From positions 124,001-188,000 of the forward strand of contig NZ_JAIVMF010000001.1 of NCBI RefSeq assembly GCF_020176715.1: 64,000 bases of DNA. Reading direction: 5' to 3'. The stretch comes from Stappia stellulata (lineage in GTDB: Bacteria > Pseudomonadota > Alphaproteobacteria > Rhizobiales > Stappiaceae). Of the stretch, positions 54,232 through 63,081 are shown one piece after another. Every line of letters begins with the position of its first letter. Position 1 is the stretch's first letter. The translations under genes were made by a program, and so were the position numbers. The notes under the pieces are model-generated. The model saw nothing but the letters and a program-made list of their open reading frames with translations, made no database searches and had not been told where the DNA came from.

Positions 54232-54834
54232 ATGATGCAGATCCGCAATACGTCCAAGGGATATGGCAGTGTCGCCATCGCATTTCACTGGACCATGGCC
54301 GTGCTGATGATCGGCCTGTTCGCGGTGGGCAAATACATGACCGGCCTGGACCCGACCGCGCCGGACACTTTCGCGATCTATCAGTGGCACAAGTCCTTCG
54401 GATTTCTGGTGCTCGGCCTTGCCGCGCTCCGGCTAGTCTGGCGGTTCGCCAATCCGTCTCCGGCCCTTCCAAAGGAGATGCCGGCCTATCAGCGCACGGC
54501 CGCACATCTCGGCCATGCCGGGCTCTATGCGCTGCTCTTCGCCTTGCCGATCTCCGGCTGGCTGATGGTCTCCGCCTCCCCCTGGGGCATCCCGACCGTG
54601 CTCTTCAACGTGATCCCGGTTCCGCATCTGCCCGTACCTGAGATGTTGGGGACGAAGGCACAGGCGGAAAACCTCTTCAAGGAGGTTCACGAACTTCTCG
54701 GGTTCGCCCTTCTCGCGCTTTTCGTCGCGCATGTCGCGGCGGCCTTGAAGCATCATTTCATCAACCGCGACGCGGTCTTCAAGCGCATGATTTCGACGGC
54801 GCCCGCACGCGCCGAGACGCCTCGCCGGAGCTGA
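54232..54834 (+). CDS. Cytochrome b561 family protein
   Basis: A 200-residue inner-membrane dihaem cytochrome with four hydrophobic helices. AIAFHWTMAVLMIGLF carries a haem-ligating His near residue 19, and further His residues occur in WHKSFGF, HLGHAGLYALLF and FVAHVAAALKHHFI. The family resembles E. coli CybB and YceJ and passes electrons between quinol and oxidants such as superoxide. AAGGAGG favours the second ATG at 54235 by spacing (5 bases), a change of one residue. It is flanked by two yceI genes, a pairing that matches E. coli yceI-yceJ. Confidence 0.92.
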   Translation: MMQIRNTSKGYGSVAIAFHWTMAVLMIGLFAVGKYMTGLDPTAPDTFAIYQWHKSFGFLVLGLAALRLVWRFANPSPALPKEMPAYQRTAAHLGHAGLYALLFALPISGWLMVSASPWGIPTVLFNVIPVPHLPVPEMLGTKAQAENLFKEVHELLGFALLALFVAHVAAALKHHFINRDAVFKRMISTAPARAETPRRS

Positions 54835-54875
54835 CCGCCCGGATTGCGGACCGTCAAAAACGCTCAGGAGTTACC

Positions 54876-55439
54876 ATGACCCTATCTTGCGCACTGACGC
54901 GACTGGCTCTCGCGGCAGGTCTTTTCGCCCTTGTTGCCGGTCCGGCAACGGCCGCAAATTGGACCGTCGACCGGGAGGCCAGCAAGATCGCTTTCGTCGC
55001 GCAGCAGAACGGCGCACCCGTCGAAGGACGTTTCGAGGACTGGAGCGCCCGGATCCGGCTCGACCCGGAAGCGCTGGAGGACGCGGAAATTTCCGCAACC
55101 GTGCGTCCCGGCTCGGCGCAAACCGGCCAGCCGCAGATCAACCAGACCCTGCCCGGGGCCTCATGGTTCGACACTTCGAGCCATCCGGAAGCGACCTTTA
55201 CCTCGCAGGACATCGTCTCCACCGGCGACAACGCCTATGAGGCGCGCGGAACCTTGACCATCAAGGGCACAAGCCAGCCCTTCGTCCTGCCCTTCACGCT
55301 GACCATCGACGGCGACACGGCGCGCGCGGAAGCGCAAGTCTCGCTGGCCCGAATGCTCTTTGGTGTCGGCACGGATGTCGCCCCGCCGGCGGTCGCCGAT
55401 CCCGTGACCGTGACCCTTGAGATCACGGCGACCCGCTAA
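54876..55439 (+). CDS. YceI family periplasmic protein (second copy)
   Basis: A 187-residue secreted protein with signal peptide MTLSCALTRLALAAGLFALV and cut near ATAAN. The YceI domain reads WTVDREASKIAFVAQQNGAPVEG, then SSHPEATFTS and LTIKGTSQPFVLPFTL. It differs clearly from the copy at 53.6 kb (it reads GRFEDWSARI where the first copy has GDWDGELLI), so it is not a recent duplicate. It follows the cytochrome b561 gene after 41 bases and is likely cotranscribed. The two YceI proteins may be lipid or quinone carriers for the cytochrome; that is inference. Confidence 0.91.
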   Translation: MTLSCALTRLALAAGLFALVAGPATAANWTVDREASKIAFVAQQNGAPVEGRFEDWSARIRLDPEALEDAEISATVRPGSAQTGQPQINQTLPGASWFDTSSHPEATFTSQDIVSTGDNAYEARGTLTIKGTSQPFVLPFTLTIDGDTARAEAQVSLARMLFGVGTDVAPPAVADPVTVTLEITATR

Positions 55440-55556
55440 GGCCGGTCGCCGTGCTCACCGGATATGAAAATCTGAAGGCGTGTCCCTTGGCGCGGGCTCC
55501 CCGATTGGCGTAAAAGGCGGCACCCTCTTTCCCCTAGATGCAGGTCAAGGTCCGCC

Positions 55557-57191
55557 ATGTCCGAACAAAAGTCCCCCGCCTACCGTCATGCCTCGCTGTT
55601 TCCGCTGACCGAGGACACGACGCCCTACCGCAAGCTGTCCGGCGACCATGTGCGCGTCGACAGCTTCAACGGCGAGGACGTGCTGGTAGTCGAGCCGGAA
55701 GGGCTGCGCCTCCTGGCCGAGGAGGCCTTTGCCGACATCAACCACTTCCTGCGACCGGGCCATCTCGCGCAGTTGCGCAAGATCCTCGACGATCCAGAGG
55801 CAACCGAAAACGACAAGTTCGTCGCCTTCGACCTGTTGAAGAACGCCAATATCTCGGCGCACGGCGTATTGCCGATGTGCCAGGACACGGGCACGGCGAT
55901 CATCATGGGCAAGAAGGGGCGCCGCGTGTGGACCAATGGCGCGGACGAGGCGAAGCTGGCGGAGGGCGCGCGCGACGCCTACTTCAAGAAGAACCTGCGG
56001 TATTCGCAGCTCGCACCGATTTCCATGTTCGAGGAGAAGAACACCTCCAACAACATGCCGGCCCAGGTCGAGCTCTACAGCGAGGGCGAGGACGCCTACA
56101 AGTTCCTGTTCATGGCGAAGGGCGGCGGGTCGGCCAACAAGACCTTCCTCTATCAGGGCACGCCATCGCTGCTGACTCCCGAGCGGCTGATCGATTTCAT
56201 CAAGGAAAAGATCCTGACGCTCGGCACGGCGGCCTGCCCGCCCTATCACCTGGCCATCGTCATCGGCGGCACATCGGCGGAAATGACGCTGAAGACGGTG
56301 AAACTTGCCTCCGCACGCTATCTGGACGGTCTGCCGGATGCCGGCTCGGAGCTTGGCCACGCCTTCCGCGACCACGAAATGGAAGCGCAGATCCACAAGC
56401 TGACGCAGGACACCGGCGTCGGCGCGCAGTTCGGCGGCAAGTATTTCTGTCACGACGTGCGTGTGATCCGCCTTCCGCGACACGGCGCGTCACTGCCGAT
56501 CGGCATCGGTGTCTCCTGTTCCGCCGACCGTCAGGCGCTGGGCAAGATCACCAAGGACGGCATCTTCCTGGAGGCGCTGGAGCGCGAGCCGGTCAAATAT
56601 CTGCCGGAAGTGACCGACGAAACCCTGTCCGACCACGTGGTCAAGATCGATCTCACCCGGCCGATGCCGGAGATCCTGCAGGAACTCTCCCGCCACCCGA
56701 TCAAGACCCGCCTGTCGCTGACCGGCCCGGTGATCGTCGCCCGCGACCTGGCACATGCCAAGCTGCGCGCGCGCCTGGAAGCCGGCGAACCGCTTCCGGA
56801 CTATTTCAAGCAGCATCCGATCTATTACGCCGGACCTGCGAAAACGCCGGAAGGCTATGCCTCCGGCTCCTTCGGCCCCACGACCGCGGGGCGCATGGAT
56901 GCCTATGTCGACCAGTTCCAGGCGGCCGGCGGCTCCATGGTGATGCTCGCCAAGGGCAACCGCTCGGCCCAGGTGCGCCGCGCCTGTCAGGCGCATGGCG
57001 GCTTCTACCTCGGCTCGATCGGCGGCCCCGCCGCCCGCCTCGCCCAGGACTGCATCAAGAAGGTCGAGGTCGTCGAGTTCGAGGAGCTCGGCATGGAAGC
57101 CATCTGGCGAATCGAGGTCGAGGACTTCCCCGCGTTCATCGTCATCGACGACAAGGGCAACGACTTCTTCAAGGAACTCAATCTCGGTTGA
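55557..57191 (+). CDS. Class I fumarate hydratase
   Basis: A 544-residue [4Fe-4S] enzyme that converts fumarate and malate in the citric acid cycle. The N-terminal part has [15 protein letters not shown], with a cluster cysteine, and the later parts have [42 protein letters not shown] and [16 protein letters not shown]. The length fits the single-chain class I form (E. coli FumA/FumB). The class is sensitive to oxygen and iron limitation, unlike the iron-free class II. It stands alone, 117 bases after the yceI cassette, and is followed by a hairpin. Confidence 0.95.
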   Translation: MSEQKSPAYRHASLFPLTEDTTPYRKLSGDHVRVDSFNGEDVLVVEPEGLRLLAEEAFADINHFLRPGHLAQLRKILDDPEATENDKFVAFDLLKNANISAHGVLPMCQDTGTAIIMGKKGRRVWTNGADEAKLAEGARDAYFKKNLRYSQLAPISMFEEKNTSNNMPAQVELYSEGEDAYKFLFMAKGGGSANKTFLYQGTPSLLTPERLIDFIKEKILTLGTAACPPYHLAIVIGGTSAEMTLKTVKLASARYLDGLPDAGSELGHAFRDHEMEAQIHKLTQDTGVGAQFGGKYFCHDVRVIRLPRHGASLPIGIGVSCSADRQALGKITKDGIFLEALEREPVKYLPEVTDETLSDHVVKIDLTRPMPEILQELSRHPIKTRLSLTGPVIVARDLAHAKLRARLEAGEPLPDYFKQHPIYYAGPAKTPEGYASGSFGPTTAGRMDAYVDQFQAAGGSMVMLAKGNRSAQVRRACQAHGGFYLGSIGGPAARLAQDCIKKVEVVEFEELGMEAIWRIEVEDFPAFIVIDDKGNDFFKELNLG

Positions 57192-57203
57192 GCCGACCGC
57201 ATC

Positions 57204-57232
57204 GGGACACATCCTCACAAGGATGTGATCCC
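57204..57232 (+). terminator. Hairpin after fumarase
   Basis: CACATCCT (57208-57215) pairs with AGGATGTG (57220-57227) across a CACA loop, and GGGA/TCCC extends the stem past one bulged base. It starts 13 bases after the stop codon. A U tract is absent. Confidence 0.45.
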
Positions 57233-57381
57233 GGTCACGTCCTCACGCCAAAATTTCGCTACGGTTGTTCCACGACGGCCCTTTGCATTAACCGCTTTGC
57301 AAGGGACAATGCCGATCATCGTTAATGGACCGCCGACCGCTGGGAGGATGGTTTGATTGACCACCGGATGGGGATCTTGAG

Positions 57382-57972
57382 ATGCGTTTCTTTCGTTTGC
57401 TAGCAATAACCGTGGCTGCGGCGGTCGTCGCCACGCCAGCGCTCGCCGCCCGTTACTTCGACCCGGCGACCAAACAGTGGATCGACTACAGCGCCTATGG
57501 CGCGCCGAGCGGCAAGTCGCCGATCCCGCGCAAGCGGGTCAGCTATGACGGTCCGTATGGCCCCGGCACGATCATCATCGACACCAGTGAGCGCCGCCTC
57601 TATCACGTTCTGGGCAACGGACGCGCCATGAAATACGGCATCGGCGTCGGCCGCGAGGGCTTCCAGTGGGCCGGCACCCAGCGCATCACCCGCAAGGCGG
57701 AGTGGCCGGGCTGGACGCCGCCGCCGCAGATGCGCGCCCGCGAGCGCCGCAAGGGCCGGATCCTGCCCGCCCACATGCCGGGCGGACCGAACAACCCGCT
57801 GGGTGCGCGCGCCATGTATCTCGGCAGTACGCTCTATCGCATCCACGGCTCCAACGAGCCCTGGACCATCGGCACCGCCGTTTCGTCCGGCTGCATCCGC
57901 ATGGCCAACGACGATGTGAAGCACCTGTATGACAATGTCCCCGTCGGGACGAAGGTCGTCGTCAAGCGCTGA
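57382..57972 (+). CDS. L,D-transpeptidase (ErfK/YbiS/YcfS/YnhG type)
   Basis: A 196-residue exported enzyme. A signal peptide (MRFFRLLAITVAAAVVATPALAA) is cut after ALA. The YkuD domain (about residues 55-195) reads TIIIDTSERRLYHVLGNGRAMKYGIGVGREGF, shown here in the pieces IIIDTSERRLYHV and KYGIGVGREGF, with the catalytic box HGSNEPWTIGTAVSSGCIRM, where the Cys is the nucleophile. It likely cross-links peptidoglycan or attaches proteins to it. It stands alone and ends at a good terminator. It is one of three L,D-transpeptidases in the window. Confidence 0.92.
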   Translation: MRFFRLLAITVAAAVVATPALAARYFDPATKQWIDYSAYGAPSGKSPIPRKRVSYDGPYGPGTIIIDTSERRLYHVLGNGRAMKYGIGVGREGFQWAGTQRITRKAEWPGWTPPPQMRARERRKGRILPAHMPGGPNNPLGARAMYLGSTLYRIHGSNEPWTIGTAVSSGCIRMANDDVKHLYDNVPVGTKVVVKR

Positions 57973-58014
57973 TACAGCGCCACCGCCGCAAGGCGCCATC
58001 AAACCTGTTGCAAG

Positions 58015-58040
58015 AGGGCCGGTTTTCGCCGGCCCTTTTT
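58015..58040 (+). terminator. Rho-independent terminator after the L,D-transpeptidase
   Basis: AGGGCCGG (58015-58022) pairs with CCGGCCCT (58029-58036) over a 6-base loop, and TTTTT closes it, ending at 58040. It begins 42 bases after the stop codon. Confidence 0.85.
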
Positions 58041-58149
58041 GTTGCCCCGCCCCTTATGGCGCAGCGCGCCGCCAGCACTGCAGCGACTCCCCCGCGAACT
58101 AAAAAGGCGCTAACCTTCAGCCGGCAAACCAGGATCGGCGGAGGTCGGG

Positions 58150-58596
58150 ATGAGACATCGCGCAAGATGCACATCAATGCCGCATGCGGGCGCAAGGGCA
58201 ATCCACGGCCGCGGCCCAAACGTCACAAGACGACTTTGGCTGCTTGTCAGCGCCGCCCTGCTCCTTCCCGCGGTTGCACAGGCAGACCCCGCGCTTGAAA
58301 GCCGCGGCAAGGCGCTGTCACAGCTCCACTGCGCGCGCTGCCATGTGGTCTCGCCCGACGACAGGATGAGTGGCATTTCCTCAACGCCGTCCTTCATGAT
58401 CATGGTGAAGGCATTGTCGGACTGGCGCGACCGCTTCGAGACATTCTATGCCCGCCGGCCGCATCCCGCGCATGTCCGGCTCGACACGGACGACGCGCGT
58501 CCCCCCGATCAACCGGCGACGATCAAGGAAGTGGTGCTTCAGGCCGAAGACATCGACGCGATCGTCGCCTACGCCCAAAGCCTGGACGCCAACTGA
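58150..58596 (+). CDS. Small cytochrome c (class I-like)
   Basis: A 148-residue secreted protein. The ATG at 58150 has GGAGG 6 bases upstream. A long basic N-terminus precedes a signal helix (LWLLVSAALLLPAVAQA), then the haem motif CARCH (Cys61, Cys64, His65). Residues TPSFMIM around 83-89 probably supply the axial Met. The C-terminal helix (AEDIDAIVAYAQSLD) is typical of class I cytochromes c. It is a likely periplasmic electron carrier, with the partner unknown. It is convergent with the second L,D-transpeptidase, with 38 bases between stops. Confidence 0.85.
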   Translation: MRHRARCTSMPHAGARAIHGRGPNVTRRLWLLVSAALLLPAVAQADPALESRGKALSQLHCARCHVVSPDDRMSGISSTPSFMIMVKALSDWRDRFETFYARRPHPAHVRLDTDDARPPDQPATIKEVVLQAEDIDAIVAYAQSLDAN

Positions 58597-58634
58597 CCGC
58601 CCATGCGAAGTGCGACCGGAAACCAACCGGCGCG

Positions 58635-59327
58635 TCAGCCGAGAACCACGACCTTCGCCCCGACCTTGACCCGCGAATGCAGGTCGATGACGTCCTGCTG
58701 CCACATGCGGATACAGCCGGAAGACGCGTTGGTGCCGATACTGCGCGGCTGGTTCGTCCCGTGAATGCGGTAGAGCGTGTCGACGTTGCCCTGCCAGAGA
58801 TACAGCCCGCGCGCCCCGATGGGATTGCTCGGCCCGCCATCCTGGCCGTCGCGGTATTTCTCCAGCTTGGGATCGCGTTCGATCATCTCGTCGGGCGGAA
58901 ACCACTTCGGCCATTCACGCTTGAAGCGGATCGTCGCATCGCCCGACCAGGCAAACCCGGCCCGTCCGACGCCGATGCCGTAGCGCAGCGCCCGCCCTCC
59001 CGGCTGGACCAGATACAGGAACTTGTTTTTCGGATCGACGATGACCGTGCCCGGCTCTTCCGAGGTGATGTAGCGAACCGACTGGCGAAGGTATTTCGGA
59101 TCGAAGTCCTGCCAGGGAATGGCCGGAATGCGAAAGCCGCCGTCGGTGCGCGCCGCATAGGCGAGCGCATAATCCGGCGCGCCGTCGGCGCGCGGGGTCA
59201 AGCCCGCGGCTTCGATCGACCGCCCCTTTGTCTGACACGCCGCAAGCAGCAACGGCAGGCCGGCGATGAGCGCGCGGCGGCTCAGGAGGCCCGGTTCGAG
59301 AGGACGACGTGAAAGACGTTGGCGCAC
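58635..59327 (-). CDS. L,D-transpeptidase with lipobox or Tat-like leader
   Basis: A 230-residue exported YkuD-type enzyme. The N-terminus has SRRALIAGLPLLLAACQ, which combines a twin-Arg pair with a lipobox-like LAAC, so it may be Tat-exported, a lipoprotein, or both. The catalytic box HGTNQPRSIGTNASSGCIRM sits near residue 195. It shares only the core domain with the gene at 57.4 kb. The role is murein cross-linking or attachment. It is in a minus-strand pair with the DUF971 gene, with 82 bases between. Confidence 0.9.
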   Translation of the reverse strand: MRQRLSRRPLEPGLLSRRALIAGLPLLLAACQTKGRSIEAAGLTPRADGAPDYALAYAARTDGGFRIPAIPWQDFDPKYLRQSVRYITSEEPGTVIVDPKNKFLYLVQPGGRALRYGIGVGRAGFAWSGDATIRFKREWPKWFPPDEMIERDPKLEKYRDGQDGGPSNPIGARGLYLWQGNVDTLYRIHGTNQPRSIGTNASSGCIRMWQQDVIDLHSRVKVGAKVVVLG

Positions 59328-59409
59328 GACACAGGTCTCCGGTGGAAGCAGCCCCGAATTATTGGCCTGATTCCGCGCCCTTGTCGACGTACGGCCCGAC
59401 GCCCGGTCC

Positions 59410-59787
59410 TCATTTTCGATGTTTGGGATCCCGTGACAGTCCCTTTGCCTCGAGATCCTTCAGGTATCCGCCCCACATCTCGTCCCGGTCTCGGGCAAGC
59501 TTCAGGAAATAGTCCCAGGAAAAGATCCCCGTATTGTGCAGGTCGTCGAAGTGAATGCGCACGGCATAGTTTCCGACAGGCTCGATCTGCATGATGCCGA
59601 CGTCGCGCTTGCCCGGCACTGTCTGCTTTTGTGCCGGCGAATGGCCCTGCACCTCGGCGGAGGGCGAACACACCCGAAGATACTCGGCGTCGAAGGTGTG
59701 GCTTTCCCCGGTGTCGAAGGCGACGGTCAGCTGCTTCTTGTCCTTGGCGAGGCGGATCTCTGTGGGCCAGGGCTTGCTGTCGGTCAC
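59410..59787 (-). CDS. DUF971 (gamma-butyrobetaine hydroxylase-like N-terminal) protein
   Basis: A roughly 125-residue cytoplasmic protein. The pattern PTEIRLAKDKKQLTVAFDTGES, EYLRVCSPSAEVQGH, and VGNYAVRIHFDDLHNTGIFSWDYF matches DUF971, an iron-sulfur-related family seen alone or fused to Mrp-type proteins. The GTG start at 59787 has GAGAGGA about 8 bases upstream and is preferred to the ATG at 59820, which lacks one. It is divergent from moaA, a linkage that hints at molybdenum or Fe-S cofactor biology. Confidence 0.8.
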   Translation of the reverse strand: MTDSKPWPTEIRLAKDKKQLTVAFDTGESHTFDAEYLRVCSPSAEVQGHSPAQKQTVPGKRDVGIMQIEPVGNYAVRIHFDDLHNTGIFSWDYFLKLARDRDEMWGGYLKDLEAKGLSRDPKHRK

Positions 59788-60069
59788 GGGTTGCGTCCTC
59801 TCACTCGAAAAAAGCCCCATCCGGGGCCGGGAACATGGTCCGGACCATAGCGTTTCGATGGCTGGCGGCAAGTCCGCAACCACAAGGGTCTCAGGGCTTC
59901 GCGGTCTGGACGCCGGAAAGCCGACACTCCTCCCTTACGGCAATTGACGCCGGGCGTCATTCCGCTACCTTGCCAAGAACAAACGGATGCCGCGCCCTGG
60001 GCGACAGGCAGGAGATCGGGAATTGGCAGCTCCGCGAGGACGCGCCATCACCCAGTTGAGGAAACGGAC

Positions 60070-61071
60070 ATGCCCCAGCCGATGATCGACCCCTTCGGAC
60101 GAGAAGTCAGCTATCTGCGCGTATCGGTGACCGATCGCTGCGACTTCCGCTGCGTTTACTGCATGGCGGAGGACATGACCTTCCTGCCCAAGCGCGAAGT
60201 GCTCAGCCTCGAGGAACTCGACCGCCTGTGCTCCGCCTTCATCGAGAAGGGCGTTCGCAAACTGCGGCTGACCGGCGGCGAGCCCCTGGTGCGCAAGAAC
60301 ATCATGAGCCTTATCCGCAGCCTGTCGCGCCATCTCGACAGCGGCAAGCTGGAAGAGCTGACCATCACCACCAACGGCTCGCAGCTCTCCCGGTTCGCCC
60401 AGGAGCTCTACGATTGCGGCGTGCGACGCATCAATGTCTCGATCGACACGCTGGACACGGCGAAGTTCAAGACGATCACGCGCTGGGGCGACCTCGGCAA
60501 GGTGATGGACGGGCTTCGCGCCGCGACCGCCGCCGGGCTCAAGGTGAAGATCAACATGGTCGCGCTCAAGGGCGTCAACGAGCACGAGATCGTTCAGATG
60601 ATGCGCTGGTGTCACGAGCAGGGCTACGACCTGACGCTGATCGAGACCATGCCGCTCGGCGAGATCAACGAAGACCGCACCGACCAGTATCTGCCGCTGT
60701 CCACGGTGCGCGAGCGCATCGCCGCGGAATTCACGCTCACCGACATCCCCTACAAGACCGGCGGACCCGCCCGCTACGTCAGCGTGGCGGAGACCGGAGG
60801 CCGCGTCGGCTTCATCACGCCGATGACCCACAATTTCTGCGAAAGCTGCAACCGGGTGCGCGTCACCTGCACCGGCATGCTCTACATGTGCCTCGGGCAG
60901 GACGACAGCGCCGACCTGCGGGCAGCCCTTCGGGCCTCGGAAAGCGACGAGTTGCTGAACGACGCCATCGATGAGGCGATCGGGCGCAAGCCCAAGGGGC
61001 ATGATTTCGTGATCGACCGGCAGACCCGCCAGCCGGCCGTGACCCGGCACATGAGTGTGACCGGCGGCTGA
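60070..61071 (+). CDS. moaA: GTP 3',8-cyclase MoaA
   Basis: A 333-residue radical SAM enzyme for the first step of molybdenum cofactor synthesis. The radical SAM cluster is Cys24, Cys28 and Cys31 in [10 protein letters not shown]. The C-terminal second cluster is [11 protein letters not shown]. The protein ends in Gly-Gly (SVTGG), as required for function in the family. The start at 60070 ([17 protein letters not shown]) has a GAGGAA box upstream. It would supply cofactor to enzymes such as the formate dehydrogenase implied by the cluster at the right edge. Confidence 0.96.
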   Translation: MPQPMIDPFGREVSYLRVSVTDRCDFRCVYCMAEDMTFLPKREVLSLEELDRLCSAFIEKGVRKLRLTGGEPLVRKNIMSLIRSLSRHLDSGKLEELTITTNGSQLSRFAQELYDCGVRRINVSIDTLDTAKFKTITRWGDLGKVMDGLRAATAAGLKVKINMVALKGVNEHEIVQMMRWCHEQGYDLTLIETMPLGEINEDRTDQYLPLSTVRERIAAEFTLTDIPYKTGGPARYVSVAETGGRVGFITPMTHNFCESCNRVRVTCTGMLYMCLGQDDSADLRAALRASESDELLNDAIDEAIGRKPKGHDFVIDRQTRQPAVTRHMSVTGG

Positions 61072-61079
61072 GTGCGGCC

Positions 61080-61409
61080 ATGCAGAAAACCGACAGTGGA
61101 TCGAAGCGCGCGCTGCTTGACCGGCCGGCGACGCGGCTATCCGCGCTCGCGGTCGCGGTCCTTGCGGTCCTCGCCATCGTCTGGATCGGGCGCGTCGGCT
61201 TCGCCGGCGTGGCGCTGACGCCGTTCGAGCACCTCGCGCCGGCTGACGACACGGGCTCTGCCGACAACCCGCAACTTGCCGCTTGCCTGAAGGAGCGGGT
61301 CGGGGCCGTCGACCAGATGCGGGCGGATGCGGTGATCGACGACGGACAATACGGGACGTTCAAAGCCCGAGCCGTCAGCTATTGCCAGGCACAATTTCCA
61401 CCGCAATAG
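61080..61409 (+). CDS. Hypothetical membrane-anchored protein
   Basis: A 109-residue protein with one membrane helix (LSALAVAVLAVLAIVWIGRV, about residues 20-39) and a short periplasmic or external part containing two cysteines (AACLKERVGAV and VSYCQAQF) that could form a disulfide. I do not recognise a family. It follows moaA by 8 bases, so it is probably cotranscribed. It is convergent with the DUF3306 gene. Confidence 0.6.
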   Translation: MQKTDSGSKRALLDRPATRLSALAVAVLAVLAIVWIGRVGFAGVALTPFEHLAPADDTGSADNPQLAACLKERVGAVDQMRADAVIDDGQYGTFKARAVSYCQAQFPPQ

Positions 61410-61453
61410 CAAACGCCAGGGCGAATTCAGCAGGCCCCGGGTGACAATCCACG

Positions 61454-62281
61454 TCAGCTGAAGCGCATCCGTCGGCGCGCCGGGCGCGCGGGTGGCTCCG
61501 GCCGCGATGCCTCGGCCCGCTCTCCTTGATCATCGCTGGGCGATCCGTCCCGCAAATCCGGAACAGGCTCAGCCGGTGACGCCGCACCAATTGCCCCTGC
61601 TGGACCGGACGGCGCATCGCCTTGCGCCAAGTCAGATGACCCATCGGCTGCGTCCGCCTGATCATCCACCCCGGATTGCGTATCCGGAACGGTGCCCTTT
61701 TCGTGTTCTGCGCCGTCTTCGCCCTGAACCGCCCCGGCGACGTTTGTCGCTTCATCAACGGCCGGTTCAAGCGGAGGTGCCTCACTCTCCGCTGCCGCCT
61801 TCGCGGTGGCTTCGGCCTTGTCCCGCTCCTCCATCCAGCCGTAGCCGTTGCCGACCTTCCAGGAGGTCTTCAGGCCTTCGACCAGAGTTTCGACGGTACG
61901 GAAGTCCTCGTCATAGTCGTTGAGACCATCGACACAGGCGAGAACCGGGTTGGATCGCCACAACTTCCGCAGTGCTGCGTTTTTCAGCTGCTTTGAAACA
62001 CCTTCTTTCAAGAAGACCGAATAATCGGAGTCGAACGCCAAGGTCTCCAGGTCGACTTCTTCAGCGGCCGACTGGTTTTCCTCGCGAACCCGCGCCGCCT
62101 CGGCGACTTTGTCCGCCTGCTCCTCCGGCGCCGGCGCCAAGCGCGTTTCATCGCGCTCGCGTTCCTGGCGCACCGCCCGTTTGCGCTGAGACCAGCGGCT
62201 CAGAAACCCGGCCTCCTCGTCGCCGGTCATCCCCTTGCCCGATGATGTCTTTCCCGCCGTGTCCCTGCCGTTTGCGCTCAT
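61454..62281 (-). CDS. DUF3306 domain protein
   Basis: A 275-residue acidic protein without membrane helices. The DUF3306 core (about residues 20-150) reads FLSRWSQRKRAVRQERE, then SDYSVFLKEGVSKQLKNAALRKLWRSNPVLA and VDGLNDYDEDFRT. The rest is a low-complexity Ala/Glu/Pro tail with a basic end. Members accompany formate dehydrogenase genes together with DUF3305 and a 4Fe-4S protein. The function is unknown. The start overlaps the DUF3305 stop by 4 bases (ATGA). Confidence 0.88.
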   Translation of the reverse strand: MSANGRDTAGKTSSGKGMTGDEEAGFLSRWSQRKRAVRQERERDETRLAPAPEEQADKVAEAARVREENQSAAEEVDLETLAFDSDYSVFLKEGVSKQLKNAALRKLWRSNPVLACVDGLNDYDEDFRTVETLVEGLKTSWKVGNGYGWMEERDKAEATAKAAAESEAPPLEPAVDEATNVAGAVQGEDGAEHEKGTVPDTQSGVDDQADAADGSSDLAQGDAPSGPAGAIGAASPAEPVPDLRDGSPSDDQGERAEASRPEPPARPARRRMRFS

Positions 62282-62868
62282 GATCCGTCCTCTTCCGACC
62301 GGCCGTCGGGGTTGAAGATCGGGGCCTTTCCGAAAATCTGCCGTTCCTCGACCGCCTTCGTCCGGCGCCGTTTCCTGAAAGCAGGCGCCTCGGGAATCGC
62401 GGTCAGGAACCGCGCCATCCAGGCGACCGTCGCAGGCGGCATGGGCACCCGTTCGACCAGACTGTCGGGGCGCTCCAAAAAGCCTTCCGCCTCATAGGGA
62501 TCAGCGGTCAGGCCAAAGACGCGCCATCCCGGTTCGGCGCCACTGTCGCTTGCTTCCAGCAACGCCCAGACGCAGGGCGCGCCGGTTTCGATATTGCTGT
62601 CATAGGCCTCGACCATCTTGTGATGCAGCGTCAGCGCATGCGGCGCCGACAGATACCGCACCGTCTCCCCGTCCCGGGCGATTTCGCGCCAGCCGTGGGT
62701 TTCGGGAGGATCCGCGACCACTTCCGGCACGGCCCAGACCCAGTCCACCCACCGCGATGTCGCCGGTCGCCGTTCGAGAACGACGCCGAGCATGGCCGAC
62801 ACTTCCCGTTCCACGCAAAACTCCCAAAATCCGTTGACCCGCATCGGCGACACGGGCCTCTGAGTCAC
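62278..62868 (-). CDS. DUF3305 domain protein
   Basis: A 196-residue cytoplasmic protein. The DUF3305 core includes VSAMLGVVLERRPATSRWVDWVWAV near residue 20 and LHHKMVEAYDSNIETGAPCVWALLE near 80, shown here in pieces. The tail ends with FGKAPIFNPDGRSEEDGS, so the N- and C-terminal parts are distinct. It is translationally coupled to DUF3306 and is divergent from the 4Fe-4S protein across 213 bases. These three genes are a recognised companion set of respiratory formate dehydrogenases; their biochemical role is not settled. Confidence 0.9.
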   Translation of the reverse strand: MTQRPVSPMRVNGFWEFCVEREVSAMLGVVLERRPATSRWVDWVWAVPEVVADPPETHGWREIARDGETVRYLSAPHALTLHHKMVEAYDSNIETGAPCVWALLEASDSGAEPGWRVFGLTADPYEAEGFLERPDSLVERVPMPPATVAWMARFLTAIPEAPAFRKRRRTKAVEERQIFGKAPIFNPDGRSEEDGS

Positions 62869-63081
62869 CTCAGGTCATCTTCTGATTTTGGGCCTTTGCA
62901 GCCTGAAAGACAATGTCTGTCCTTTGTCAAGACCGCAGCGTCTTCTCTCCCGCACGCGGATTTGCGGCAAAGGCAATCTCGGTTAGGAAAATCCCGTTCA
63001 CCTGCGCTATCTTCCCGGCAAAACGACAAGCTGAGGGAACGCGCCGCCCGGCGGCCCGACGTTTCCGCGACGGAGGAATTC

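Noticed and set aside
59788-60069. Possible molybdenum-cofactor riboswitch before moaA
   Set aside because: The divergent gap is long enough, but I could not align the conserved helices of the Moco RNA. A covariance search (Rfam Moco model) would settle it.
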